A DNA stretch of 64,000 bases from Gautieria morchelliformis (taxonomy: Eukaryota > Basidiomycota > Agaricomycetes > Gomphales > Gomphaceae). The notes beneath the pieces are model-generated. The model was not told where the DNA came from. It saw nothing but the letters and a program-made list of their open reading frames with translations, and did no database searches. Both the position numbers and the translations under genes were made by a program. Shown here in pieces: positions 1 through 9,962 of the stretch (its first letter is position 1; the number at the start of each line of letters is the position of its first letter). The DNA lies in assembly GCA_015179125.1 (NCBI GenBank), contig WHVA01000130.1, positions 1-64,000 of the forward strand, given 5' to 3'.

Positions 1-49
1 TGCGGTGTAACACTCGTAATTACGTAAATAGATTTCCATTCCATAATAA

Positions 50-78
50 CTAGATGGATGCCCGTGCTTCGCACGGGG
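50..78 (-). mobile_element. Putative Helitron 3' terminus
   Basis: Read on the minus strand there is a 7-bp-stem hairpin (CCCGTGC, loop GAA, GCACGGG), then eight bases, then CTAG directly followed by T. A short GC-rich hairpin a few bases before a CTRR end, with insertion next to a T, is the classic Helitron 3' terminus. The element would extend to higher coordinates. I found neither a 5' TC end nor any Rep/helicase coding, so this would be a non-autonomous or cut-off copy. The assignment rests on the terminus alone. Confidence 0.35.
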
Positions 79-577
79 GGTGTAAGTCAAACGCCTTGGT
101 AAGGTCAAAGGGTGAATCAAACTTGGGATAAGTCAAACACATTTGGATAAGAAAATTTCATTTGGATAAGTAAAACTCATCTTATTGATTGAAAGTAGGT
201 CTAAGTAACACATTGAGGTAGGTAATGTTATGACCATACTGCTCGACCAACTCTGGTACTTCTGCACCTCCTCCAACTCTATTCCACAACATCCGCACTT
301 TGACCTTTTGATCCCCTTGTTCTTTCCTATTCACATACTACCCCTTATGACTCTATTCACCGGCCTTCCGTACTTGACCCTCAGCATAGCAAGTCGGGAG
401 CATCAGGAGTTCCATTTGTTCCGCGATCAATTAGACCTACATGCCCCTTGTTCTTTTGCCTATTGTTCTTAGTCTACCTGGCACCCCCTTGTAGTTCCTC
501 TTGTTCCACATTAGTTACTTACTTTTGCTCACACAGGAATTGCTTACCTCTACCTTCTGACATGTTGTAAGAGAAAG
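79..577. other. Non-coding tract upstream of element G
   Basis: About 500 bases without a convincing gene. The first part repeats short phrases such as TTGGATAAGTAAAA and GGATAAGTCAAAC; the second part is C/T-rich. It may be leader or LTR of the gypsy element whose gag starts near 578, or the body of the putative Helitron. An 80-codon reading frame at 230-472 has low-complexity composition and no recognisable domain. Confidence 0.4.
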
Positions 578-1294
578 TTGGCAGCAGATAAACACTTCAA
601 TGAAGCAACGGTTAAGACTGTTCAGGAGACTCCTGCTTTCGAGCATGATGCTCCCCTTCACATGTCTAGGCCTTTAAGGGAAGCTTGTGAGCCAGTCTTT
701 CCTCAGAAGGATGTCCCTATTACCTTTCTAGGTGACACTGAGCTTAGTCTCCCCGTAGACCATGATCAGGTTAGAAGACAGTTGACTGCCTACACTCGTG
801 GGCCTAGACCATCTTTGACTATTCATTCACCTTATAATAAGAACCTGACCAAGCTTACTGGGTCGGATGGCTTGGAAGAGTTGTTCCAAACTGCTGCTGA
901 TAACAGGAGGAGGACTATCTTCAGCATCCCTGAGACTTCCGCAGTCCCTGATCGGACTTATGGAGTTTCTGGAGGCGCACCACCTCCTGGAGACGAGCCT
1001 TCAGACAATGAAGAGTCTTCAGATCCACCTCCTACTCCTTCTCATTACCCATATAGACTTCCCTCATTCCCTTTGGGAGGAAGAGGTAACCTGCCTGGCA
1101 GACCTGGTGATTCAGGCCCTCCTGACGGTGATGATGGCGGCGGAGGAAATGGCGCTAATCTGGACTGGGGGGATAGCAATAGAGGTGGTAAACCTAACGT
1201 TGATGCCTTACTTAGCCAAAGTAAGCTGGAGGCATATTTTGATAACAAACTACGTCCTGATGTGGTCCCCGAATGGGATGGCAACCCTGACACG

Positions 1295-2024
1295 TGTTAC
1301 ATATCGAGATTTCCACTAAGTCGGAACTGGAAAGGACAGCGGCTTCAACTTATAGGTTGCGCCCCCAATGAACTATCGTCCTAAGTATTTCGGAACTGAG
1401 TCGGAAGTCGGAAAGTACTGAACCAAAGGTTGGTCGGAACTTGGGTCGGAACTTGGGTCGGAACTTGGGTCGGAACTTGGGTCGGAACTTGGGTCGGAAC
1501 TGAGGCAGATGGAAGGCGGAGAGAGACTGAGATCTTGCTAGACTCGCTGTGCTAAGAACAGGAGATGGAGCGAAGGAAATCAAGTATCGAAGGTGATTAT
1601 CTGATTGCAGAATAACAGACATACATGAGGGGGTTTTATACAAAGAGCTGAGACAACAGGTAATGATATGGTACTAAGCAAATTCCGGGGGAAGCAGAAG
1701 TCAAGTAGACAATGCGTGGGAACTAACTATTGGGAACAATGGGACTACAAGGGGGGGTTCAGGGTAAGGTAGAACAATGGCAAAGAACAAGGGGTCGGGA
1801 AAACATATCTGACAATGAACTACAAGGGTGACCGGATATATGGTCTTGATGGACGGTGAGGTGGGTCTGGTTGGTCCGAGTAATAGAGTCGAAAGAACAA
1901 GGGAAATGTACAAGGGGCGGAATGTCGGAAATAACGGAGGGGCGGAAAGTGTTGCGGAAATATCGGAGGGGCGGAAGGTGTGGCGGAACTGAGGGTCGGA
2001 AGTCAGAAATGAACGGTCGTAACA
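1295..2024 (-). repeat. Solo LTR of family A
   Basis: 730-bp LTR with TGTTAC...GTAACA ends and the perfect TSD ACACG at 1290-1294 and 2025-2029. Alignable along its length with the LTRs at 42453-43145 and 49806-50498, but more diverged and longer because of a 12-bp tandem array. It lies within the gag of element G, in the orientation of a minus-strand element. A solo LTR is left after recombination between the two LTRs of a full copy. Confidence 0.93.
1432..1501. repeat. 12-bp tandem repeat in the A solo LTR
   Basis: About six uninterrupted copies of GGGTCGGAACTT. The corresponding spot in the two LTRs of element A has only one or two GTCGGAACT units, so the array expanded in this copy or lineage. 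Confidence 0.9.
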
Positions 2025-2736
2025 ACACGTTAGCACAGTGGATTTTGAAAGTGAATCACCTTTCTCAAAACTCTGCTACAGTCTTCAGACAGCTGGGACA
2101 TATTGTCCCTCTGAGACTTCACAAGGGTGTGGAACATTGGTTCTTTTCCTTGCCTCTGTCACATCGTCAAGAAGCCACCACAGACTGGAAATCAATCAGA
2201 GACGTAATCGGAGCATATTACATGAACCGAGCATGGTTAGACAGACAGAAGCAAGACCTACTCGTGCTACTTTCCAAGAAGCTGGTCATTCTAATGAGAC
2301 TCCTAGTGAGTATTACATTAGAAAGGCAGAGCTACTGAGGCTTGTCAGTAAGCTGACTGACTCAGAACTCATTATGGAAATCATGAATGGGGCACCCTCC
2401 TATTGGCATACGGTCATTGATGCTCATAGGTGTGCAGATGCTGTTGAATTCCAGTCTGCCATCAAGTACCATGAGGAATCCTTGTCTCATCCACCTTTCA
2501 CCTCAGGTGATAGTATGGAAAGACGCATTAGAAGTTTGGAGAATGCTTTACAATCCAAACCCCGATTTGACTCTAGAAATTCTTCAGACAGAACGTTCCG
2601 GGATGCTAGGTCTCATTTGGTGGGATGGTCATCTAAGTTGAGCCCTCCTAAGTATCCTAAGGATGATTCGAATGTGTCTACGAGATCCACTCCTGAATCA
2701 AAGGGAGCTAGGCCATGCAAGCATTGCGGAAGTAGT

Positions 2737-4009
2737 TGTCAAGATTGGTTTTTAGGCGTTAATATCGTGTATTAGTGAACACAGCGAATGCCCGAATGAC
2801 TTGTGCGAATAAGTATGCCATTCGGCGAATACGTGAACCAATGAATGTTCACAAGATAGGAGGGTTGCCCAAACGGGGCTCACCCTATCTACAGTTGTAG
2901 CGAAATGGCCCGTGGCACTTGACAATACAACGTGCAAGGTGTCACGGAAGGGCTGTCTAAGTAGCAACAATCCCTTCACTGGCGAAGGTTCTCCTTCGGA
3001 GCCCTTCGCCAACAGCACAGAAAATAGTTCGAAGGCTAAGGTAACGAAGATGAAGTATGAGAACTCACCAGTGATGCCTAAGTCCTCCGCTGGTCGAAGA
3101 TAGAAATCTCCAAGAGAAGGCTTAAGATGATGATCACAGCGAGGTCAAGTTTGCACAAGATGGATGACATATGATAATTGAACTGGGGAATATACATGCA
3201 AATGTAAACTACTTATATCGAATGCTCATAAGGTATCAGCGAATGGGAAAGAGGCCGTTGTGAGTCAGGGTTGGATAGGGGTGCGCAGTCATGATACTAA
3301 GTAGATGGAATAAACATACAATAGAGTGAGAGAAGAGTGCGAACATGAAACAAAGGAGAGTAAAGGTGGCGAAGGCACCTATGTATGAAAACATGTCTTG
3401 GGGCCCGCATATACACCGCCCTGCACGGGTTCTTCATCTGCTGGGTTGATCCCACACGACCTATGGGTAGGACGTCCCGCGAGCGCACCCTGCTCATATG
3501 AACACCAAAAGGGGGTTGGACCAAGAAGCTGATAGAGCTACTGATGAGCCATCATGCCGGGTAGGGATATCGATCGTGATTTGATGGTGTGCCTGCTGGT
3601 GAATGATGCGGGCAGCGAGTGGCTGTTCAGCGAAATGTGAGGAAGGGCCAACGGAGATGACATAGGGCAGGAGTGGTCGAGGTGGAGGGCGAAGCCGAGT
3701 GAACACGGAGGAGAAGTGGCGAAAGGGGAAATGGGGGTAACAAGGTGTAGGAAATACACACGTCATGACAATCCAATCATAGGAACATCATCGAAAGAGG
3801 GTTGAGCAGAGGAGGTGATGGGCTCAGCGATGACTTCCAAGTCAGTCCAAAGAAGTCGATCGTGCTTTTGACAGCGTGGCTATGGTAAATGGTGCAAACA
3901 GCGAGGATCGGTTGCCGAACACGGCGAGGGCGATCAGAACGAACATGGAGGTGGAGTGAGAAATGGGAAAACAGGGCATCTGAGTATGGGAAATAAACAC
4001 GTCATGACA
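2737..4009 (-). repeat. Solo LTR F1 (long form)
   Basis: 1273-bp LTR with TGTCA...TGACA ends and the perfect TSD GTAGT at 2732-2736 and 4010-4014. Homologous to 10344-11609, 24807-25835 and 26373-27376. Orientation is inferred from the TATA-like TATAAATAG seen on the plus strand of F3. It contains a diverged tandem duplication of about 240 bp (about 3530-3768 and 3769-4009) that the short-form copies lack. It interrupts the gag region of element G. Confidence 0.93.
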
Positions 4010-4014
4010 GTAGT

Positions 4015-4974
4015 AAGCATTGGGACAATGAGTGTAAACATGCAAAGTCTACAGCTTATTCCCGTCTTACTCAATCCTCTATTGAGGAGGACAATGCTGA
4101 CATGGCCTATGAGGATTTGTACCTCGATGCCATTCATGAGTCGGAACATGAATTCGACCCTGACCTTGCCCATGCAAACTCTATTAACTCAGAAGCTGCA
4201 GCAGAATCGGAAGAACCTCAATCGGATTTTCACGAAACCCCTCAGACTCCGGAAGCTCACTGTCAGCTTGCTAAGCAAGTGAGCCCATCAGAGGATGCAT
4301 CTACTCTGGGGGGATCCTATGATTCTAAAAGCAACCCTTCATCTAGCTCTGGCGAGTCTAACTCCATGACTCGCCAAGAAAGAAGAAGATTACAGAAAGA
4401 TGCCAAACATGTGCTAACGTATCTGCGGAACCTCAATCTAAAAAGTTGGACCCCAAACACCTTGATTAAACTCAGGTGGTTTATGTCCAGACCCTCAGGT
4501 TGTGCTTTCCTTGGATCCTCTGCTTCAACAGCTAATGTTTGGTTGGGTGAATATGGAAAGAATCAACAAGCCCTAGTTGCTGATTCTGGTTCAGACATTA
4601 CCCTTATCTCTCAAAAAGCTCTTAGCTCTATGGAGAATCCTCCCAAAATCAAGACAGGCCAGAAGGTTAACCTAATTCAAGTTACTGGCACTTCAAAAAT
4701 TTTGGGATATGTTACTATTCCCATATTCTTTGACTTGGATGCTGGTCCTGTTCAGCTTGAAGTGGAAGCTTATGTCGTTAAAGGCATGACCACTCCAGTT
4801 ATCCTTGGAAATGATTTCGCTGATCAATACTCGATTTCTCTGATCCGTGAAGGTTCCAATAGCTATCTCTTATTTGGGGATACCGGTCGTAAACCAAAAT
4901 CGAGAATTCAATCAGCACTCCTTTACAAGATGAAGCAGGACATTCCTTCAAAATTAGGACCCTGCCAAACTTAA
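4015..4974 (+). pseudogene. Element G gag end and protease region
   Basis: Downstream of solo LTR F1 the coding continues with an acidic spacer, then a retropepsin-type domain with the active-site motif ADSGSDITLIS near 4577-4610 and the later hydrophobic flap phrase TTPVILGNDF near 4790-4815. D-S/T-G followed by hydrophobics, and ILG-D-F near the end, are hallmarks of Ty3/gypsy aspartic proteases that process Gag and Pol. No DNA-side function is implied. Confidence 0.8.
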
Positions 4975-4985
4975 CTTCTCTCACT

Positions 4986-6252
4986 GTGAAGTTCAAGGCT
5001 CACAGGCGTCTTAAGAAATCTAGGAAAAGGCAAAGAACTCTTATAGCTGACTCCAGCATAAGAGCCCTATATCCGATCACGATTCTTCCTGAATCAGCAT
5101 CTCTCGTACCTGTCTCCATATACTTCCCTGGCAATGGTAACGAAGTCTTTGTCGAAAAGATACTTCATTCCAACCGAGGTCCAGAAGATTTTTACGGAAT
5201 TACAGATGCTATTGTATCTTGTAATAACCCACGGTTACACGTGTGTAACTTTTCTTCTCAACCTGTTACCATTCATCAAGGACAGCTCTTAGGTCATGCT
5301 AGAAATCCTACTAGTTGGCTTGATAAAGTTGCAAATGTGGATCCAGAGCAGTTAGAGTCTTGCTTGTCACATGCTAGACTCATATGGGCCCTATCTCAAT
5401 ACAACTCTGAGCCAGGTAACCCTTCAGCAAGCACTGCTTTGGAAGCTGCAGGCGAAGTGGTTCAGGGAGGTCCTAAGACACAAGAAGCGCCTATGGATGA
5501 TGTTCCGTAACAGCAACTGTTAGATGAAATTGACTTCTCTCCAGAACTCAGTCAGTCTAATAAGAAGGCGCTCCAGGATGTCATTCTCTCCCACAAAGAT
5601 GCATTCGGTCTAGACGGCAGGCTTGGACACTATAATGCGAAGGTCGAAATTACCTTACATCCTGATACTAAGGAAATTTCTCTCCCTCCATATAATGCCT
5701 CTCCCGCAAAGAGAGAACTCATTGACAAGCAGATGGATGTGTGGATTAACCTTGGAGTTATTGAACCATCCAAAAGCCCTTGGGGTTTTCCAGCATTGAT
5801 ATCCTATCGTAATGGAAAACCTAGAATGTGCATCGACTACAGGAAACTTAACGAAGTAGTTGTGCCTGATGAGTTCCCTCTGCCTAGGCAAGATGCTATC
5901 TTACAGGCACTTACGGGATCCTGTTGGCTCTCAACCTTGGACGCATTGCCAGGCTTTACGCAACTGCAAATGGCTGACAATGCCAAGGAGAAAACTGCAT
6001 TCCGGACTCACCGAGGACTGTACCATTTCAGGCGTCTGCCTTTTGGGTACAGAAACGGGCCCGCAGTTTTCCAAAGAGTCATGCAGGGTGTCCTAGTACC
6101 TTTTCTCTGGATCTTTGCACTGGTGTACATTGATGACATCGTCATTTATTCCAAGACCTTCAAAGAACACTTAGCTCACCTTGATAAGGTTTTTGGTGCT
6201 ATTGAAAGGTCTGGAATCACACTGTCACCCGCTAAGTGCAGTTTGGTTCGGT
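4986..6252 (+). pseudogene. Element G reverse transcriptase region
   Basis: A linker is followed by Ty3/gypsy RT signatures: WGFPALISYRNGKPRMCIDYRKLNE, the L-P-R-Q-D segment, FRRLPFG.RNGPAVFQRVM and the catalytic YIDD box (VYIDDIVIYSKTF near 6124-6160). The domain stops at the foreign junction near 6252, so RNase H and integrase are absent. The coding is interrupted in addition to this truncation. Confidence 0.8.
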
Positions 6253-7164
6253 GTTGAGCAAGGGTTGAGATAATGTAAGGGTGAAGGAGGAGAGGTAAGC
6301 GTAGAGTAAGGATAAGTTCCGTCTATTGAAAGTTTCCCAGAGGAAGCTTCTAAAGAGTGGGACACGAGGTTAAGCACAGACTGTGTTATTGCAGGTTTGG
6401 AGACCTCAGCAATGGTAGTAAATTCTACACTCGAAACGCTGCTAAGTGATTCCCAGAGCGTCCACCAGTGTTTTGGAACCCTTCAAGACTTTGGTGTTAT
6501 TGCTAACACTTCAATCTATCAGAATGTGTCATTTACGAAACTCAAAGAATATTAAACAATGCTGCAGCACAACTCCGGAAATAATTTAATATTTGTACCT
6601 TGGTTGCAATCTGCGTAAAAACTAGTCCAAGTTAATACAGATGGAAGGCAATGCGTTTCTTAGCAGCACTGAACAATAAACTAAAAGAATGTAGGTTCGA
6701 GGGCACTATCGGGGTCCCAGCGTATTCCAAAATATGAGATAATGTGCTTAGCAGGCGAGTTTATAAATGGACTGACCTGATAATCTACCAACGCACTGCA
6801 ATTAAACAAGAGGCAAAGAATAGAATCTAAAGCAGCTTTTACAAGTAACAGGAATTGACTTGTGAAAGATATTAACCAGGAAAATCAACTGATCAACCCT
6901 CTCGGGTATTGGAGTGCAAATGGTATTGGAGTGCAAATGGTATTGGAGTGCAAATGGCAAGACTATCAATTGACAGACTCACTCTGTAGAATTACACCTG
7001 GAGGATTAGTCTAGGTGGCTAAGCAGAACAGTATCTACTTAAAGAGGAATTAGACACTAAAGTAAGTGAATAACCCTAGCTGGGATTAGCAGCTTAGTAA
7101 GATGCAAGTCACACAAGTCACATGTAGGATAGAAGCAGTAGATTGCTAGATTGATGATTCTAGG
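6253..7164. other. Unassigned tract; nothing coding seen
   Basis: Starts exactly where the RT of element G is lost (TGTTGAGCAAGGG...). It has no long reading frame, mixed base composition and a TATAAATGG-like box near 6770. It could be an undelimited LTR or other transposon that cut element G, but no matching end or TSD (TTCGG expected) was found. Confidence 0.4.
6905..6955. repeat. 17-bp tandem repeat, three copies
   Basis: Three exact copies of GGTATTGGAGTGCAAAT in a row. Short minisatellite in otherwise unassigned DNA. Confidence 0.95.
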
Positions 7165-7169
7165 GGGTC

Positions 7170-7956
7170 TGTAAGAACCTGGCCTTTGGCCGGTTACTTA
7201 CCGGTATAACCTTTCTTTCGAGCCCGAGCCTTGTGATACTCGTGCCTGAGTACTTATGATGCTTATCCTGCACCCGAGCCCGAGCCCGAGCTAGAGCTCA
7301 TATCCGACCTTGATCCCATGCCCGTATCCCCTTAGTTACTGATTCCGCTCCATCACGCATCATTCGCATATTACCTCGCCCTGACCTCGCCCCCCCCCCT
7401 GACCTCCCCCTGACCTCCCCTAATATGCTCGCCCCTGACTCGTACCCTCGCTCGTATATAAACCCCCTTGTATGCATCCCTACTCCTCAGTCTGAAAATC
7501 AACTATCATATACTTTGATCCCTAGTTAGTTTCTAAGCCTCGCCTCTTAAGCCAAACCTCGCCTCTTATTCGTTTGCCTCTGAAGTTGGGACTCGTGCGT
7601 AGGGTTGGCGCAGCACATAAGCTGAAGCCTAGTCCCTCTCCGACTTCCCTATCAAAACCTCGCCCCGTAACCTCGGACCTTGCCTCGGGTTCTGCTCCCG
7701 AGCTCAGTCAACCTTACAAAGGATCTGTAAAGGATGTCGATCTTAGGACCTTGTATCACAAGGGCACTAAAGAACTTGACCAATGAGTGGTATTCTGAAT
7801 GCTACGTAGTGACAGGTAAGAGTAAGATGCGATGGGGACCGCTGGCCGGTTCCCATGCATAAACTATACAGTGGGTCCCTAAGGGGCCCACTGGGATTAT
7901 GTAATAACTATTGTACATGTAGATACATAGGTTATTTACAGGATCGTATCATAACA
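7170..7956 (+). repeat. Solo LTR of family B, split by a C LTR
   Basis: TGTAAGAACC... to ...CATAACA with the perfect TSD GGGTC at 7165-7169 and 7957-7961. The outer LTR is about 567 bp once the nested element is discounted, close to the 549-562 bp of the other B LTRs. The TATATAAA box near 7457 matches the one near 21376. The last 16 bases lie beyond the nested family-C solo LTR. Confidence 0.95.
7726..7940 (-). repeat. Solo LTR of family C inside a B solo LTR
   Basis: 215 bp, TGTAAAGG...TTTACA, the same length as the C1 LTR at 26082-26296, with the perfect TSD GGATC at 7721-7725 and 7941-7945. Contains the 25-bp near-palindrome typical of this LTR at 7869-7893. It inserted after the B LTR was already in place. 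Confidence 0.96.
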
Positions 7957-7961
7957 GGGTC

Positions 7962-9092
7962 AGAATGTCCTCCTTTTATATTGTAAACTACACAGGATTA
8001 TGTAAAATGGGGAGCTTCTATCTATTAGGCGAGTGATGTCATAAGTAAATATTTGCACAGCTAAAACACACCCTTGTAACTATAGTGGTGTGTTTGTGCA
8101 AGGAAATTAAGAATAGCTAGCCAATCACCTTCCCTGATTTGCACTGCTCAGCATAGCCTTACACAGCCCTGCATAGCCTTGCATAGCCCTGCATAGCCCT
8201 ATGACGTCAAGGATCCTAATTCAGGGGTTGTAGCACTGAGCTTGGAGGCTCATTCCAATAGGGTGGATTGAATATACACCCTAGTTTTGGCTCTGCATAT
8301 CATTGGGCAGTCTTGCACACAGCCTTACGCAGCCATGGTTGCTATGAAGCAAGTCATGTGCCTGCTGGGTTTGAACTATATTTAAGTGTACAGGCTTGTG
8401 TAAGCTGCACCGGATATTCCCAATCTCACCAGCTGAGATTGAAAGAGCCAAAGTGTCGGAGTTGTGGGTGTTTGAGGACGTGCGGTTAGCGCGTTCGAGG
8501 ATCGCTCCGGTCGGAGTTTGAAATTGAGCGCCGATGACAAAGTTATGGACTCTCATGGGTTCATAGCCTTTGTCAAGTACAACAAAGCAGTTTTGAGCCA
8601 AGGAGGTCAGAACAATTGGCGAAAAAATGCAAGAAAATTCAAGGAATATTCTAAAGACAGTTCCCCATCAAAGCTGCGTGTATTGGCTGATGTTAAGATG
8701 GGAAAAAGGTTTTTTACAGACTTTTTAATGCTTTTTTCAACATTTTTAGAATAGAAAGATGGTTCCTACACAGGTGGACAGGGGTACTGAAGAACAAGGG
8801 GTCGAGGTTGAGGGCTGCGGATGTTGCGGAATAGAGTCGGAGGTGGTGCGGAGGTGTTCCGGAGGTGGCGGAGATGGTTGAGTGGAAACGGTCATGGCAC
8901 AAGCGCAGAACTATCTTTTCACATCTTGGGGATTATTGTTGTCTTTAATTCACTCGACCCGTGGTCCTAAGACTCTAAGTAGCTTTCCCCCTTAAAGTAC
9001 CTGGACCCTTGGACACCTAATAACATTCTTTGACCTCACAAGGTATTGCACAATCTAAGAACTACACGTGTTCAGTTAAATCTCTATTGCTA
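7962..9092. other. Unassigned tract between solo LTRs
   Basis: No convincing gene. It holds an imperfect inverted repeat near 8050-8105 (TTTGCACAG..AAACACACC and GGTGTGTTTGTGCAA), a run of CCTGCATAGC-like units at about 8153-8205, and a G-rich stretch near 8790-8890 rich in CGGAGGTG. A frame at 8281-8601 on the minus strand has no recognised domain. Confidence 0.4.
8153..8205. repeat. Short CATAGCCCTG-type tandem repeat
   Basis: Four to five imperfect copies of a decamer close to CATAGCCCTG in a row. Related words (CACAGCCTTACGCAGCC) recur near 8315-8335. Confidence 0.7.
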
Positions 9093-9260
9093 CACTTTGT
9101 CATGAACCGGTTTATTTCACCAACTATGCTAAGTGCTCACATGGAATCTTTTCCCCAATTGTCTCATCAGACCACTACCATCACATCTTACCCCAAGTTG
9201 AGCCATCACCTCCAGTGCCATGTGCTGTTCCGGATTGTTGGTTGGCTCAGGGGTTAAGGA

Positions 9261-9683
9261 TGACTCATTATTGTCTCCATGAGTCATATTGTTCCTCATG
9301 ACTTGCTCTTTTTTTCATTGACTCATTATGACTCAGTTCCCCTATTGTGTACCATACCAGCCTTATTGTTCTGACTCCTCTTTATGACTCACATGACTCA
9401 TTCTGACTCATCCCTCTTGTTGTTCTGACTCCTTCTCATAATCACCTGACTCACTCTGACTCATTCTGACTCATTGTGACTCATCCCTCTTGTTGTTCTG
9501 ACTCCTTCTCATAATCACCTGACTCACTCTGACTCACTCTGACTCACTCTGACTCACTCTGACTCATTGTGACTCATCCTTCTTGTTGGTCTGACTCCTT
9601 CTCATAATCACCTGACTCACTCTGACTCACTCTGACTCATTTTGACTCATGGTGACTCATCCCTCCTATTGTCTTCTGACTCA
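9261..9683 (+). promoter_or_regulatory. TGACTCA (Gcn4/AP-1-type) motif array
   Basis: I count about 23 exact TGACTCA heptamers, one of them as TGAGTCA, in 423 bp directly upstream of the TATA box of solo LTR H. They lie within about three imperfect copies of a roughly 90-bp unit (CCCTCTTGTTGTTCTGACTCC.. then runs of CTCTGACTCA). TGACTCA is the known binding site of bZIP factors of the Gcn4/CPC1/AP-1 class. That this array works as an LTR enhancer is inference. Confidence 0.75.
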
Positions 9684-9699
9684 TCCCCCTTTTCCAAAG

Positions 9700-9708
9700 T
9701 ATATAAAT
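9700..9708 (+). promoter_or_regulatory. TATA box of solo LTR H
   Basis: TATATAAAT lies 16 bases after the last TGACTCA and within the solo LTR, the expected place for the U3 core promoter. Confidence 0.6.
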
Positions 9709-9962
9709 ACCAGAGCTTGCTCCATGTATTTCACTAGTTTGGTTATCATATACGTTACACCGTCTCCTGTGCCCTTAAGCACTTGAGGATACCTTGCTCA
9801 CTCTATCATCTCTCTTCTCTCAATCTCTTACTTCGAGGCTTGTCTACTTCAGACTTGTCCTTCTTCTTATCTCTTTCAACCAACCAGAACAGGCACCCCT
9901 TCCTAGTGCAGGGTCTTCAACATTGGGATCTTACCCCCGGTGTGGACGGTTCTGACACACTT

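Larger units (their letters stand above)
578..2736 (+). pseudogene. Element G gag region
   Basis: The start near 578 opens a gag-type protein: an acidic, proline-rich N-terminal part (GDEPSDNEESSDPPPTP), a glycine/aspartate-rich linker, then a capsid-like region. Coding resumes after the solo LTR at 1295-2024 (with phrases such as SEYYIRKAELL and WHTVIDAH) and reaches the nucleocapsid region, where the second solo LTR sits. Gag forms the internal particle in Ty3/gypsy elements. Broken by the insertion. Confidence 0.7.
578..6252 (+). mobile_element. Element G: broken Ty3/gypsy retrotransposon
   Basis: Plus-strand fossil with gag, aspartic protease and reverse transcriptase in the usual Ty3/gypsy order. 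It is interrupted by a family-A solo LTR (1295-2024) and a family-F solo LTR (2737-4009), both with perfect 5-bp TSDs. It ends abruptly after the RT near 6252; no RNase H, integrase or 3' LTR of this family is present, and no 5' LTR could be delimited. Besides the two insertions and the lost 3' half there are a few further breaks. It is older than both solo LTRs. Its protein sequence differs clearly from families A-D, so it is a separate lineage. Confidence 0.85.
9098..9957 (+). repeat. Solo LTR H
   Basis: 860-bp LTR with TGTCATGA...TCTGACA ends and the perfect TSD CACTT at 9093-9097 and 9958-9962. Its first 20 or so bases (TGTCATGAACCGGTTTATTTC) are nearly those of solo LTR F4 read on the plus strand, so H and F share LTR ends although their bodies differ. 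It has a TATA box at 9700-9708 preceded by a dense TGACTCA array, which sets its orientation. No internal region of this family occurs in the window. Confidence 0.92.

Noticed and set aside
230-472. 80-codon gene near the window start
   Set aside because: Low-complexity Leu/Pro/Phe composition in a C/T-rich region, no family recognised.
3769-4009. A separate short solo LTR at the end of F1
   Set aside because: It ends like F1 and aligns with the preceding 240 bp. F2 has the same arrangement, and the TSD fits only the whole 2737-4009 unit, so it is an internal duplication.
8281-8601. 106-codon minus-strand gene
   Set aside because: No domain, no upstream or downstream gene signals, and it lies in a tract of repeats between solo LTRs.
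9261-9683. CRISPR-like array
   Set aside because: The repeats are 7-bp motifs in a degenerate 90-bp unit with no distinct spacers, in a eukaryotic LTR with its own TATA box and TSD.
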